A stretch of DNA of 64,000 nt from Thermohalobacter berrensis (GTDB taxonomy: Bacteria > Bacillota > Clostridia > Tissierellales > Thermohalobacteraceae). The DNA is taken from positions 19,094-83,093 of the forward strand of contig NZ_MCIB01000005.1 in assembly GCF_003609645.1 (NCBI RefSeq), read 5' to 3'. A program made the translations under genes and the position numbers. The notes beneath the pieces are model-generated. The model saw only the letters and a list, made by a program, of their open reading frames with translations, was not told the origin of the DNA and did not search any database. The first letter of the stretch is position 1; each line of letters begins with the position of its first letter. Shown in pieces: positions 28,159 through 37,702 of this stretch.

Positions 28159-29571
28159 ATGAAAAAGTTTCAAAGACTGTTTTCTGTACTGTTAGTATTT
28201 ACTTTAGTTATAGCTTTACCTTTAGTTGGGTTAGCTAAAAAAGGAAATAAAAAAGATGAAGAAAAAGGTGTGGAAGAAGTTATACAAAACGTATTACAAT
28301 CTGTTGAAACAGATGAAGAAGTAGATGAAACTGAAGATATGGAAGAAACTGAAGAAGGACAAGCTATTGATGAAGAGGATGAAGAAGATGTAGACGAAGA
28401 AACTGATGAATTAGAAGATGAAAATGAAGAAGATGAAGATATTGAAGATGATGAAGAATTAGATAATGAAGAAGATGAGGAAGAAGGAGAACCTAAAGGA
28501 AAAGGGAAAGGATTACATAAACTATGGAAGAAAATAAAAAGGGAACTTAAATTAGAAAGAAAGCAATTAGAGGAAGAAAAAGACAAATTAGAAGAAGAAA
28601 AAGATGCTATTGAAGAGGAGAAAGATAAATTAGAAGATGAAATAGAAAGTCTTAAGGAACAATATGAGGAACTAAAGGAACAGTATGAAGAGGGAGAGCT
28701 TGAGGCTAATCCTGAATTAGTAGCACAATTAGAAGAATTGGCAGCACAAATAAAAGAAATGGAGCAGCAGAAAGAAGAGCTAAAACAACAGATGGAAAAT
28801 ATTAAAGAGGAAATGAAGTTAAAGGTAAGAAATAGATATTCCAAAAAAGAACTTGAAAGATTAGCAGAAATTTCAGAGATGCTAAAGGCAGAAGATGAAG
28901 AACTTACAGCTATACCTGTGGAGAATATATTAACAGAAAAGGAAGTAAAGTTTGATACTCCTCCAGTTATAAAGAGGGGAAGAACTTTAGTTCCTGTAAG
29001 GGCAATAACTGAAGGATTTGGTGCCACTGTTGAATGGAACGGTGAAGAACAAGAAGCAACTATTGTTAAAGGTGAAATAGAAATAGTTTTAAAGGTAGGA
29101 GACAATACAGCTATAGTAAATGGTGAAGAGATTGAGTTAGATGTACCTTCAAATATCTATAGCAGTAGAACTTATGTACCATTAAGATTTGTACTTGAAA
29201 GCTTTAAATTGAAAGTAGAGTATGATTCAGAAACAGGAACTATTGAAATTGAAGAGGAAGTAGAAGAAACAGAGGAAGAAAATACTGATGCAGAAGAAGA
29301 TGTAAATACTGAAGAGACAACTGAAGAAGACACTGATACTGAAGAAACTACAGATACGACTACTGATGAAAATACTACAGAAGAAACTACAACTGACACT
29401 AGTGATGAGACTGTAACAGAAGAGACTACTGACACTGAGGGAACAACTGAAGACAATACTAGTACTGAAGAAACTTCAGAAGAAACAACAACTGATACTA
29501 CTGATGAAACTGTAACGGAAGAGACTACTAGTGATACTGATACAGAGACAACTGACAATACAACTAACTAA
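28159..29571 (+). CDS. Secreted coiled-coil protein with copper amine oxidase N-terminal-like (stalk) domain
   Basis: This 470-residue protein has a signal peptide (about 1-26), a Glu/Asp-rich stretch (about 35-120), a long coiled coil (about 130-245) and a stalk domain like the copper amine oxidase N-terminal domain (about 270-370, with the two halves RGRTLVPVRAITEGFGATVE and SRTYVPLRFVLESF). The tail (about 375-470) is a low-complexity Thr/Glu/Asp repeat. No catalytic domain is present. Stalk domains are frequent in clostridial surface proteins and are thought to mediate attachment. The tail repeats are imperfect at DNA level and could expand or contract. Confidence 0.8.
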   Translation: MKKFQRLFSVLLVFTLVIALPLVGLAKKGNKKDEEKGVEEVIQNVLQSVETDEEVDETEDMEETEEGQAIDEEDEEDVDEETDELEDENEEDEDIEDDEELDNEEDEEEGEPKGKGKGLHKLWKKIKRELKLERKQLEEEKDKLEEEKDAIEEEKDKLEDEIESLKEQYEELKEQYEEGELEANPELVAQLEELAAQIKEMEQQKEELKQQMENIKEEMKLKVRNRYSKKELERLAEISEMLKAEDEELTAIPVENILTEKEVKFDTPPVIKRGRTLVPVRAITEGFGATVEWNGEEQEATIVKGEIEIVLKVGDNTAIVNGEEIELDVPSNIYSSRTYVPLRFVLESFKLKVEYDSETGTIEIEEEVEETEEENTDAEEDVNTEETTEEDTDTEETTDTTTDENTTEETTTDTSDETVTEETTDTEGTTEDNTSTEETSEETTTDTTDETVTEETTSDTDTETTDNTTN

Positions 29572-29576
29572 TTAAT

Positions 29577-29620
29577 AAAGAAACCAGCACAGAGGGAATA
29601 CCTTCTGTGCTGGTTTCTTT
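29577..29620. terminator. Bidirectional terminator between convergent genes
   Basis: AAAGAAACCAGCACAGA / TCTGTGCTGGTTTCTTT, a stem of about 17 bp with A-run on the left and T-run on the right, between the convergent stalk-domain and deacetylase genes. Confidence 0.88.
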
Positions 29621-30440
29621 ATTGAGGAGTAACCTTTAATCCTTCGGAATTAAAATATCTATATATCTTGTCCAATAGTTTTTGTGGTGTATCACTTCCA
29701 TTCACATTTATCCTTTTTATTATTAATGAATCATTATTTACATTATTTACTCCTCCTTTAGTAGTTAAAAAAACTTTAAAACCTGCCCTTTTACCTGCAT
29801 TTAACATAACTTTATTTGAGTATCCATAGGGAAAACATAAAATATTGCTATCAATACCCAATCTATTCTTAATGATCATTTTTGAAAGTTTAAAGTCAAT
29901 AAATAACCTATAGTAGTATTGTTCATCTGTTTCATAAGTTCTTTTTTTAAGATATTTATTATGTAGATTATAAGTATGACTTCCTATTTCAATAACGCCA
30001 GACTCCACCATTTCTTTTGTTTCATCCCAAGTAAAATGGGGATAATTTCCTGGAGTTTCCCCTACTGTTGATACTACAATATTAATATTTCCCTTCATGT
30101 TTAATTCTTTTAAAATAGTATAAGCGTAAACAAAATTGCTTCTATATCCATCATCAAAGGTTATGATTATTGGATTAGGTGGAAGTTTATAATTACTCTC
30201 TTTAGCTTTTACTAGTTCATTGAAGGTTACTGTATTAAAACCAGCTGATTTTAAATAAATCATTTGTTTTTTGAAGTTATCAGGTGTTATTATTACAGAG
30301 CTTTTATTAGAAGGAAAATCCCTTGCTATGTGATGATAGGTCAAAACAGGGACATAAGTAGTTTCATTAGATGCTAAAACATATGTGTTTATACTAACAA
30401 CAAATAAAAGAATAAATAAAGGCAAAGTTAACTTTTTCAT
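29619..30440 (-). CDS. Polysaccharide deacetylase family protein
   Basis: The only minus-strand gene. The start at 30440 follows GGAG with 7-base spacing and begins a signal peptide (MKKLTLPLFILLFVVSINTY); an in-frame start at 30515 would add 25 residues with no ribosome binding site. The 273-residue product has the NodB-type motif TFDDGYRSNF, whose Asp residues bind metal and act in catalysis, and the metal-binding HxxxH-like SHTYNLH. Such enzymes remove acetyl groups from peptidoglycan or exopolysaccharide outside the cell. The YHHIARD motif near the N-terminus places it with the PgaB/IcaB-like branch. Confidence 0.88.
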   Translation of the reverse strand: MKKLTLPLFILLFVVSINTYVLASNETTYVPVLTYHHIARDFPSNKSSVIITPDNFKKQMIYLKSAGFNTVTFNELVKAKESNYKLPPNPIIITFDDGYRSNFVYAYTILKELNMKGNINIVVSTVGETPGNYPHFTWDETKEMVESGVIEIGSHTYNLHNKYLKKRTYETDEQYYYRLFIDFKLSKMIIKNRLGIDSNILCFPYGYSNKVMLNAGKRAGFKVFLTTKGGVNNVNNDSLIIKRINVNGSDTPQKLLDKIYRYFNSEGLKVTPQ

Positions 30441-30540
30441 CATATCACTCCAATATATACTAAATACCAATAATAAATTGGACAAAAAAGACAAAAATCC
30501 TTTTTTATTAACCAAAAAACAAATATAAAACCAATATCTG

Positions 30541-30873
30541 ATAATTTCCCAGGAAATATTTTTAGTTTCGACAAGAGGTTAATTTAATTTACAATTAACA
30601 ATTAATGAAAGGTCAATTTGCTTGCCTTTCATAATGTTAAATTTTAAATTATGAATGTTGAATTAGGTTGAGGGATTACGAATCCCTCAACAACGAAAAA
30701 TAACAAGGACTTATTACGATTGTTTTCTAATCAATAATCTTCATAGCATTACCAAAAACCAACCACTACCCACTAATCACCAAAAACTGCATTTAAAATG
30801 CAATTGAGAATGGAAAATTGAGAATTGAGAATTAAAAGAAAAAAAAGACCACGTAGCTTTACTTTTAAGACCA
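30541..30873. repeat. Composite repeat block before array D
   Basis: It contains ACAATTAACAATTAATG, an ATGAAAGG / CCTTTCAT hairpin (about 30605-30632), the string AATGTTAAATTTTAAATTAT, the GTTGAGGGATT / AATCCCTCAAC hairpin (30667-30691) and further GAGAATTGAGAATTAAAAG filler. The same order is found at 24359-24444, with a different but self-complementary hairpin in the first slot. Confidence 0.7.
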
Positions 30874-31466
30874 AGTAACGGACCTCGAAGCCTCACTTCT
30901 TTGGCTTAAGTAACGGACCTCATAGGCTAGACGTCTTAGACAAAGTAACGGACATCGGAGCCTTACTACTAAGGTATAGTAACGGACAGCGTAGCATTAC
31001 TTCTAAGGCTAAGTAACGGACATCAGAGCATTACAACCTAGGCATAGTAACGGTCCTCATAGGCTAGACGTCTTAGACAAAGTAACGGACATCGGAGCCT
31101 CACTACTAAGGTATAGTAACGGACAACAGCGGCTATCTTCATAGGTTTAAGTAACGGACGTCTTAGACTTACTTCCTAGGTCAAAGTAACGGTCGTCCTA
31201 GGCTAGACGTCTTAGACATAGTAACGGACATCCTTGCATTACTTCTCAGACAAAGTAACGGACCCCATAGCATAGCTTCCTAGGTATAGTAACGGTCCTC
31301 GTAGGACAGACTCCTTAGGTCAAGTAACGGACCACGAAGCTCTGCTACTCTGGTTAAGTAACGGTCCTCATAGCCTTACTTCTGAGGTTTAAGTAACGGA
31401 CTTCCTAGCTTATCTTCACTGGTCAAGTAACGGACTCCAAAGCATAGCTTCTTAGTCATAGTAACG
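30874..31466 (+). repeat. AGTAACGG tandem array D (18 units)
   Basis: Anchors at 30874, 30909, 30944, 30978, 31012, 31046, 31081, 31115, 31150, 31185, 31220, 31254, 31288, 31323, 31357, 31392, 31426 and 31460, spaced strictly 34 or 35 bp. The last anchor (AGTAACG) is directly followed by the -24 element of a sigma-54 promoter. Confidence 0.93.
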
Positions 31467-31482
31467 TGGCATAAAAAATGCA
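31467..31482 (+). promoter_or_regulatory. Sigma-54 promoter of iadA
   Basis: TGGCAT-AAAAA-ATGCA, matching the -24/-12 consensus TGGCAC-N5-TTGCA with GG and GC ten bases apart. The start codon of iadA is 56 bp downstream. A sigma-54 activator gene follows iadA. Confidence 0.78.
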
Positions 31483-31537
31483 TACTAGAAAAATAGAGAA
31501 AAAAAGTATATCCTATTATTACAGGAGGAGTGATAAA

Positions 31538-32713
31538 ATGCTAAAACTAATCAAAAATGGAGAGGTATATAGTCCAGATTATTTAGGTAAAAAGGATATT
31601 TTAATTACTGGCAATAAAATAGGTTACATTGCTGATAATATTGAGGTTCCAAAGGACTTTGCACCAGTTGAAGTCATAGACGCTGAAGGCAAAATAGTTG
31701 TTCCAGGCTTTATTGATTCCCATGTTCATATTTGCGGAGGTGGAGGAGAAGGAAGCTTTAAAACAAGAACTCCAGAAATTCAACTAACTGATATAACTAC
31801 AGGAGGAGTTACAACTGTTATAGGGGTATTAGGTACAGATGGAACTACAAGGACTATGACTAATCTATTAGCAAAGGCTAGAGGCTTAGAAGAAGAGGGA
31901 ATTTCTACTTATGTCTTAACTGGATCGTATCAGATACCAGTAAGAACTATAACTGGTAATATTCAAGACGATATAATCCTTATTGATAAGATAATAGGGG
32001 TTGGAGAAATAGCATTATCTGACCATAGATCTTCAGAGCCAACGGTAGAAGATGTTTCAAAATTAGCAGCTCAAGCGAGAGTAGGTGGTATCCTATCAGG
32101 AAAAGCAGGGATTGTAAATATACATATGGGTGACAGTAAAAAGATGTTGGACATACTTTTTAACATAGTAGAGAACACAGAAATTCCTATTAGTCAGTTT
32201 ATACCTACACACATGAACAGGAATCCATACCTTTTTGAAGAGGGAATAAAGTACGCTAAAATTGGAGGATATGTAGATTTTACTACTAGTACAACAGAAA
32301 AGTTCCTAGAAGAAGGAGAAGTTAAATGTAGTAAAGCATTAAAGAGGATGCTTCAAAATGGTGTATCAAAGGAAAACATAACCTTTACTTCAGATGGCCA
32401 GGGAAGCCTTCCTGATTTTGATGAGAATGGGAATTATATAGGACTTCAAGTTGGTAAGGTCACTTCATTATATGAAGCAGTAAGGGATGCTATAGTTGAG
32501 GAAGATATACCTGTTGAAACTGCTATAAGGGTAATTACATCAAATCCAGCTAATATTTATAAACTAAATACGAAGGGTTATATTAGAGAGAATATGGATG
32601 CAGATATTGTTCTGCTTAATAAGGATAGTTTAGAGATTGATACTGTCATTGCAATGGGGAAAGTTATGGTAGATAGAGGAGAAGTAAAAGTTAAAGGTAC
32701 ATTTGAAAAATAA
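31538..32713 (+). CDS. iadA: Isoaspartyl dipeptidase (beta-aspartyl peptidase)
   Basis: The start at 31538 follows AGGAGGAG; an in-frame ATG at 31478 overlaps the promoter and lacks a site. The 391-residue amidohydrolase has the metal motif DSHVHICGG, the GKAGIVNIHMGD segment, PTHMNR and TSDGQGS, all as in characterised IadA. It hydrolyses isoaspartyl dipeptides from damaged proteins or cyanophycin breakdown. It appears to be driven by the sigma-54 promoter just upstream, a control I would not expect for simple housekeeping, and suggests a catabolic role in amino acid or peptide use. Confidence 0.93.
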   Translation: MLKLIKNGEVYSPDYLGKKDILITGNKIGYIADNIEVPKDFAPVEVIDAEGKIVVPGFIDSHVHICGGGGEGSFKTRTPEIQLTDITTGGVTTVIGVLGTDGTTRTMTNLLAKARGLEEEGISTYVLTGSYQIPVRTITGNIQDDIILIDKIIGVGEIALSDHRSSEPTVEDVSKLAAQARVGGILSGKAGIVNIHMGDSKKMLDILFNIVENTEIPISQFIPTHMNRNPYLFEEGIKYAKIGGYVDFTTSTTEKFLEEGEVKCSKALKRMLQNGVSKENITFTSDGQGSLPDFDENGNYIGLQVGKVTSLYEAVRDAIVEEDIPVETAIRVITSNPANIYKLNTKGYIRENMDADIVLLNKDSLEIDTVIAMGKVMVDRGEVKVKGTFEK

Positions 32714-32781
32714 AACATATAAAGGAAATTAAAGTTATATCTATAATTATAGATATTAAAAACTAAATTAGGGTGATAGAG

Positions 32782-34818
32782 ATGAAAAAAAGCATTACCC
32801 TTGTAGCAGGAAGTCAGCACACCAAAAATTCATTAGTCAAGCAGCTTAGAGAATATCTTTCAGATGTAGCCAAAATAAAAAGTTATGCAATTGATGAGGG
32901 AATTGACAATAAAATAAGAGATGAGCTTGTAATAATATCCAGTTTAGCTGCCAAGGATGAGTTAATACAATTGGATAAACTAGACTTAAACTGTGAAATA
33001 ATTGTTGCAAATAGAACCATAAGCTATGATCACATCGATGAAATCGTTTTACTGCCACCAGGTACAGATGTTTTATTTGTAAATGATGTAAAAAAATCTA
33101 CTTATGAGGGAATTAAAGCATTAGAGAAATTAGGAATAGATTACTTAAACTATATACCATATTATCCAGGAGTAAAGGAGGTTAGGGCTGATATAGATAT
33201 TGCTATTACTCCTGGGGAGGCTGATAAGGTTCCAAGCTATATAAAAAGGGTATATGACATAGGTCCAAGAATTATGGACTTTACTACCATTACTAAAATA
33301 TTAAATAAGCTAGGTATATTAGATAAAAGGGCTGGCCAATTTTCCCGAAAATTTCTGAAAAAGATAATCAATATAGCTAAGAGATTGGCACAATTAAATA
33401 AAACAATTTCAGAACTTAACCAGCACTTAAACCATGTTATAGATGGATTAAACGATGGAGTTTTAGTATATGACAATCAAGGATATATAAGTGTATTTAA
33501 TGAAAATCTTAAAAAGATATTTAATCTACGATTTAGTCAAGCAATAGGAAAGAATCTGAAACAGGTTATATATAATAAAAGTCTTCTAAAGTATTTAATG
33601 GATAGAAGTATAAGTGAAGAAAAAATATTTAATATACATGATACAAAGGTATTAGTAAATAAATTTCAGCTTCCAAATAGTGACTATGTAATTGCAACAT
33701 TCAAAAATGTAAAGGAGACTATTGAAGTAAATGACAGAATAAAAAGAGAGCTTATTAAGAAGGGGTTTTATGCTAAATATACCTTTGATGACATAATAGG
33801 GAGTAGTAAAAAAATAAAAAAGCTAAAGGATATATCGAAAAAGCTTGCAAATACTGATTTAACTATTTTAATCGAAGGTGAGAGTGGAACTGGCAAGGAA
33901 TTGTTAGCAAGTGCTATCCATAATGCCTCAAAGAGGAAAAATGGCCCCTTTTTAGCTGTTAATTTTAGTGCCTTACTTAATGAATTAGTTGAAAGTGAAC
34001 TCTTTGGCTATGAGGAAGGGGCCTTTACAGGTGCAAAGAAGGGTGGTAAAGAGGGACTATTTGAACAGGCTGATGGAGGCACTATATTCTTAGATGAAAT
34101 AGGTGATATTTCCCCAAAGGTCCAAGCAAAACTGTTAAGGGTTCTACAAGAAAAAGAGGTCATGAGAATAGGTGGCACTAATATTAAGCCAATAGATGTA
34201 AGGATAATTGCGGCTACTAATAAAGACTTGTCTAAATTGGTGGATAAAAAAATATTTAGGGAAGACCTATACTATAGACTAAAAATGGGCTATATAAAGG
34301 TACCTCCATTAAGGGAAAGAAAGGAAGATATCACTCAATTAATAAAGTATTTTATAAAAACTGAAACAAGGGAAGATATAAAAATAGCTGATGAAGTTAT
34401 TAAAAAACTAAAAAAATACGATTGGTATGGAAATGTAAGAGAATTAAAAAATATTTTAAGTTATATGCTTGCAGTAAGGGATAATAACTACATTACACTA
34501 AAGGATATACCTGACAGGGGGTTTTTTAAAAGAAGAACAACCTCCTTTGATATTAATATAGAGTTAGATGAAGAGCAGAAATTTATCTTGAAAAAAATAT
34601 ATGAGTTGAATAAACAAGGAAAAGTTGTAGGAAGGGAAAAACTTGCTAAAACCACTAAAGGGACACAATATGAGATGACTAAATACCAAATGAGAGGTAG
34701 ATTAGATAAGCTTGAAAGAATGGGATTAATTATAAAAAAGAAGGGCAAACATGGAACTATTTTAAGCAATAAAGGAGAACAAATCTTAATGGATTTAATG
34801 GGTAATAAAGGTGTTTAA
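32782..34818 (+). CDS. Sigma-54-dependent transcriptional activator with PAS domain
   Basis: Start at ATG 32782 (the GTG at 32773 lies within the GGGTGAT site); 678 residues. Order: a PrpR-N-like sensory region (about 1-190), a helical linker, a PAS domain (about 215-310), and a sigma-54 AAA+ domain (about 335-570) with Walker A GESGTGKE (366-373), the sigma-54 contact loop GAFTGA (413-418) and FLDEIGDIS. The C-terminus (about 590-678) looks like a winged helix (YQMRGRLDKLERMGLIIKKKG), not a Fis-type helix-turn-helix. Two -24/-12 promoters flank the gene, before iadA and before the YfcC transporter, so these are its likely targets. Confidence 0.92.
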   Translation: MKKSITLVAGSQHTKNSLVKQLREYLSDVAKIKSYAIDEGIDNKIRDELVIISSLAAKDELIQLDKLDLNCEIIVANRTISYDHIDEIVLLPPGTDVLFVNDVKKSTYEGIKALEKLGIDYLNYIPYYPGVKEVRADIDIAITPGEADKVPSYIKRVYDIGPRIMDFTTITKILNKLGILDKRAGQFSRKFLKKIINIAKRLAQLNKTISELNQHLNHVIDGLNDGVLVYDNQGYISVFNENLKKIFNLRFSQAIGKNLKQVIYNKSLLKYLMDRSISEEKIFNIHDTKVLVNKFQLPNSDYVIATFKNVKETIEVNDRIKRELIKKGFYAKYTFDDIIGSSKKIKKLKDISKKLANTDLTILIEGESGTGKELLASAIHNASKRKNGPFLAVNFSALLNELVESELFGYEEGAFTGAKKGGKEGLFEQADGGTIFLDEIGDISPKVQAKLLRVLQEKEVMRIGGTNIKPIDVRIIAATNKDLSKLVDKKIFREDLYYRLKMGYIKVPPLRERKEDITQLIKYFIKTETREDIKIADEVIKKLKKYDWYGNVRELKNILSYMLAVRDNNYITLKDIPDRGFFKRRTTSFDINIELDEEQKFILKKIYELNKQGKVVGREKLAKTTKGTQYEMTKYQMRGRLDKLERMGLIIKKKGKHGTILSNKGEQILMDLMGNKGV

Positions 34819-34886
34819 TGGTTGCCAAAATAATGCCAGTTATAATTAAAATATAGAAAGATACTGTAAATCTCCCCTTAAATAGT

Positions 34887-34902
34887 TGGAATGTTATTTG
34901 CA
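34887..34902 (+). promoter_or_regulatory. Sigma-54 promoter of the YfcC-family gene
   Basis: TGGAAT-GTTAT-TTGCA with correct GG to GC spacing; the start codon is 39 bp downstream. TGCCA occurs twice at about 34824-34840 and could be part of an activator site, but this is weak. Confidence 0.78.
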
Positions 34903-34940
34903 TTAAATAATTAAGAAAAAAACTAAGAGGGGGAGATTTG

Positions 34941-36611
34941 ATGGCAACAAAGTCAAAAGAGGTTAAGACCCAAAAGACGATACAGATGCCTGATACTTAT
35001 GTAATAATCTTTTTTGTAGTCTTATTTGCAGCACTACTAACATATTTAGTTCCAATAGGTAGCTTTCAGGTAGATTATAAAGTGTTAGACCCAAGTGACA
35101 ATCCTATTGAAGTTAACTCAGATGGTGAATTTGTTGCAGAAGGGAAAACCTTTTTATTAGACGGAGGAACAGTTTACGATTCAGAGGGTAACGAGATTTT
35201 AACAGTTGAGAAAAAGGCTGTAGATTACAAGGATGAAAGTGGGAAAGTACTTTTTAGAGTTGTTAAAGAGTATGGAGAATATGTTCCAGCTTTAGATGAG
35301 AATGGACAAAAAATTAAAAAGGGAATACCGCTATTTAAAGGTGGTGGAGGACTAGGAGTTCTAAATTATGCTTTTGAAGGATTAGTTAGTGGTAGTAAAT
35401 GGGGTTCAGCAGTAGGAGTTGTGGCATTTATTTTAGTTATTGGTGGAGCTTTTGGTATAATCCTTAGAACAGGAGCGGTTGAAGCTGGTATACTAAAGAT
35501 GATTCAAAAGACTAAAGGATATGAAATAGCTATAATACCAGTTTTATTTTTCTTATTTGCATTAGGTGGAGCAGTATTTGGAATGGGTGAAGAGGCTATA
35601 CCTTTTGCAATGATAATAGTTCCCCTTGTGATAGCAATGGGGTATGACGCAATAACAGGAATCATGGTAACATATGTTGCTACACAGATAGGTTTTGCCA
35701 CCTCATGGATGAATCCTTTTAGTGTGGCAATAGCTCAGGGTGTAGCAGGGGTTCGTGTAGGATCAGGTATGGGATATAGGATATTTATATTTATAATATT
35801 TACAGCATTAGGTATTGTATATACTATGTGGTATGCTTCAAAGATTAAAAAGGACCCAACAAGGTCAGTATCATATGAATCAGACGCATATTATAGAGAA
35901 AATATAAAGGAAAAGGAAGACATAGAAGTAGACTTTAAGCTTGGTCACACTTTAGTTCTACTTACTATTTTAGGTGGAGTTATTTGGATAATATGGGGAG
36001 TTGCAGCACATCAATGGTATATACCTGCAATAGCTTCACAGTTTTTTGTTATGGGTCTTATGGCAGGTATAATCGGCGTAGTATTTAAGCTAAACGATAT
36101 GAAGGTTAATGATATAGCTTCAGCCTTTAGAGATGGAGCTAAGGATTTAATTGGAGCTGCGTTAGTTGTTGGCATGGCAAAGGGTATAGTCTTAGTTCTT
36201 GGAGGAAGCTCTGCAACAGAACAGACAGTTTTAAATACTATATTACATGCAATGGGTAATGCTATAGATGGTCTTGGTACAGCATTCTCAGCTTGGATAA
36301 TGTATTTATTCCAATCAGTATTTAACTTCTTTGTTGTATCTGGTTCAGGTCAGGCAGCATTAACTATGCCACTTATGGCACCCCTTGCGGAATTAGTAGG
36401 GGTATCTAAACAGGTGGCAGTATTGGCATTCCAATTGGGAGACGGATTTACAAACCTAATAGTTCCTACTTCAGGATGTCTTATGGGAGTATTAGGTGTT
36501 GCAAGGTTAGATTGGAATAAATGGTTTAAGTTCCAAATAAGATTTCAAGGGATACTTTTTGTTTTAGCTTCAATATTTGTTGTTGTAGCAGTTATGATGG
36601 GTTATAATTAA
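34941..36611 (+). CDS. YfcC family transporter (DcuC/AbgT-like superfamily)
   Basis: The ATG at 34941 follows GAGGGGGAG; the TTG at 34938 is less likely. The 556-residue protein has one N-terminal membrane helix, an unusual hydrophilic extracytoplasmic segment (about 45-130), then about 11 helices with Gly-rich re-entrant motifs (GGAVFGMGEEAIPF and SGSGQAALTMPLMAPLAELVG). This is typical of YfcC carriers, which include putative amino acid and C4-dicarboxylate antiporters. The sigma-54 promoter and neighbouring iadA suggest uptake of a peptide- or aspartate-derived nutrient (inference). Confidence 0.88.
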   Translation: MATKSKEVKTQKTIQMPDTYVIIFFVVLFAALLTYLVPIGSFQVDYKVLDPSDNPIEVNSDGEFVAEGKTFLLDGGTVYDSEGNEILTVEKKAVDYKDESGKVLFRVVKEYGEYVPALDENGQKIKKGIPLFKGGGGLGVLNYAFEGLVSGSKWGSAVGVVAFILVIGGAFGIILRTGAVEAGILKMIQKTKGYEIAIIPVLFFLFALGGAVFGMGEEAIPFAMIIVPLVIAMGYDAITGIMVTYVATQIGFATSWMNPFSVAIAQGVAGVRVGSGMGYRIFIFIIFTALGIVYTMWYASKIKKDPTRSVSYESDAYYRENIKEKEDIEVDFKLGHTLVLLTILGGVIWIIWGVAAHQWYIPAIASQFFVMGLMAGIIGVVFKLNDMKVNDIASAFRDGAKDLIGAALVVGMAKGIVLVLGGSSATEQTVLNTILHAMGNAIDGLGTAFSAWIMYLFQSVFNFFVVSGSGQAALTMPLMAPLAELVGVSKQVAVLAFQLGDGFTNLIVPTSGCLMGVLGVARLDWNKWFKFQIRFQGILFVLASIFVVVAVMMGYN

Positions 36612-36634
36612 TATGGTCATGAATACATTTTCTA

Positions 36635-36679
36635 AAAAGGGCATGTAGGTGAATTTTCTACCTATATGCCCTTTTTTAT
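36635..36679 (+). terminator. Terminator of the YfcC-family gene
   Basis: Stem AAAAGGGCATGTAGGT / ACCTATATGCCCTTTT with one mismatch, followed by TT. Confidence 0.88.
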
Positions 36680-36699
36680 AATACATAGGAAATTATAAA

Positions 36700-37040
36700 C
36701 AAATAAAAATTGAAAATATAAAATGGAAAATTTGTTAGTAGGTAGTAGCATGTAGTTAGTGAAAGTAATAGTTATTAGTGGTGGTGGTTAGTGGTTAGTA
36801 AAGTACAGTTGTTAGCTCTTGGTTCCTGGTTCCTAGACAAAAAATTTTAGTTTTGCTAAGAGCTGAGAGCAAAGAGCTAGGAACTGCTTTTAATAGCAAG
36901 AACTTAGTACGATTGTTTTCTAATTAATAATCTTCATAGCATTACCAAAACCCAACCACTACTCACTAATCACCAAAAACTGCATTTGAAAAGCAATTGA
37001 GAATTGAAAATGGAAAATTGAGAATTAGAAAAGCAAAGAC
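36700..37040. repeat. Low-complexity repeat block before array E
   Basis: Contains GAAAATATAAAATGGAAAAT, TTAGTAGGTAGTAGCATG, AAGAGCTGAGAGCAAAGAGC, and a segment GATTGTTTTCTAATTAATAA that recurs nearly exactly at about 30720 and 58957. No coding potential is seen. Confidence 0.6.
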
Positions 37041-37385
37041 AAAAAACGGACCACGAAGCCTAACGTCTAAGGCTAAGTAACAGACCTCATAGTTTTACTT
37101 CTCAGGCATAGTAACGGACATCCTAGATTATCTTCTAAGGTTAAAGTAACGGTCTTCGGAGCTTTGCTTCTTTGACACAGTAACGGACGTCTTAGACTTA
37201 CTTCCTAGGTTAAGTAACGGACATCCTAGACTCTCTTCTTAGGCAAAGTAACGGTCCTCATAGGCTAGACGTCTCTGGTCAAGTAACGGACATCTAAGAC
37301 ATATCTCCCTGGAATAGTAACGGACCACAACGCTTTACTTTTAAGACCAAGTAACGGTCCTCCTAGCCTTACTTCATAGGATTAT
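37041..37385 (+). repeat. AGTAACGG tandem array E (about 10 units)
   Basis: Degenerate first anchor near 37042, then 37076, 37110, 37145, 37179, 37213, 37247, 37282, 37316 and 37350, spaced 34-35 bp. It lies upstream of the second NSS locus, as array C does for the first. Confidence 0.9.
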
Positions 37386-37573
37386 ATAACAATTTTTTAA
37401 TATATTTCTTTTCATGTGGAAATAATAGATTTTGTTAATAAAATAATTATTTCTTTTTGGAATCATTTACAAAAATAAACAATTTCATGTTAACAGCATG
37501 GAAAATAAATACTTATATTGTATTATGCTTGAAAATATGGAAATGAACTTCATAAAATTCAGAAAAATTCTAA

Positions 37574-37602
37574 TTGAAAAAAAGTTGAGAAGATTGTATA
37601 AT
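37574..37602 (+). promoter_or_regulatory. Sigma-A promoter of NSS locus 2
   Basis: TTGAAA (37574-37579), 17-bp spacer, TATAAT (37597-37602), leaving a 100-nt leader that contains a TTGTTAACTTAACAA palindrome (about 37647-37661). Confidence 0.78.
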
Positions 37603-37702
37603 AGTAAATGGCGTGCCACAGGCAAACGTTTTTTATCAAATTATTTGTTAACTTAACAAAATTTTTATCAATGTTTTCTATCAACTGAAGGGAGGATTCT
37701 TA

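Noticed and set aside
28170..29105. 311-codon minus-strand open frame (and a 128-codon one at 29172-29558)
   Set aside because: Ser-rich antisense shadows of the Glu/Asp/Thr-rich stalk-domain gene; no ribosome binding site and no recognisable protein.
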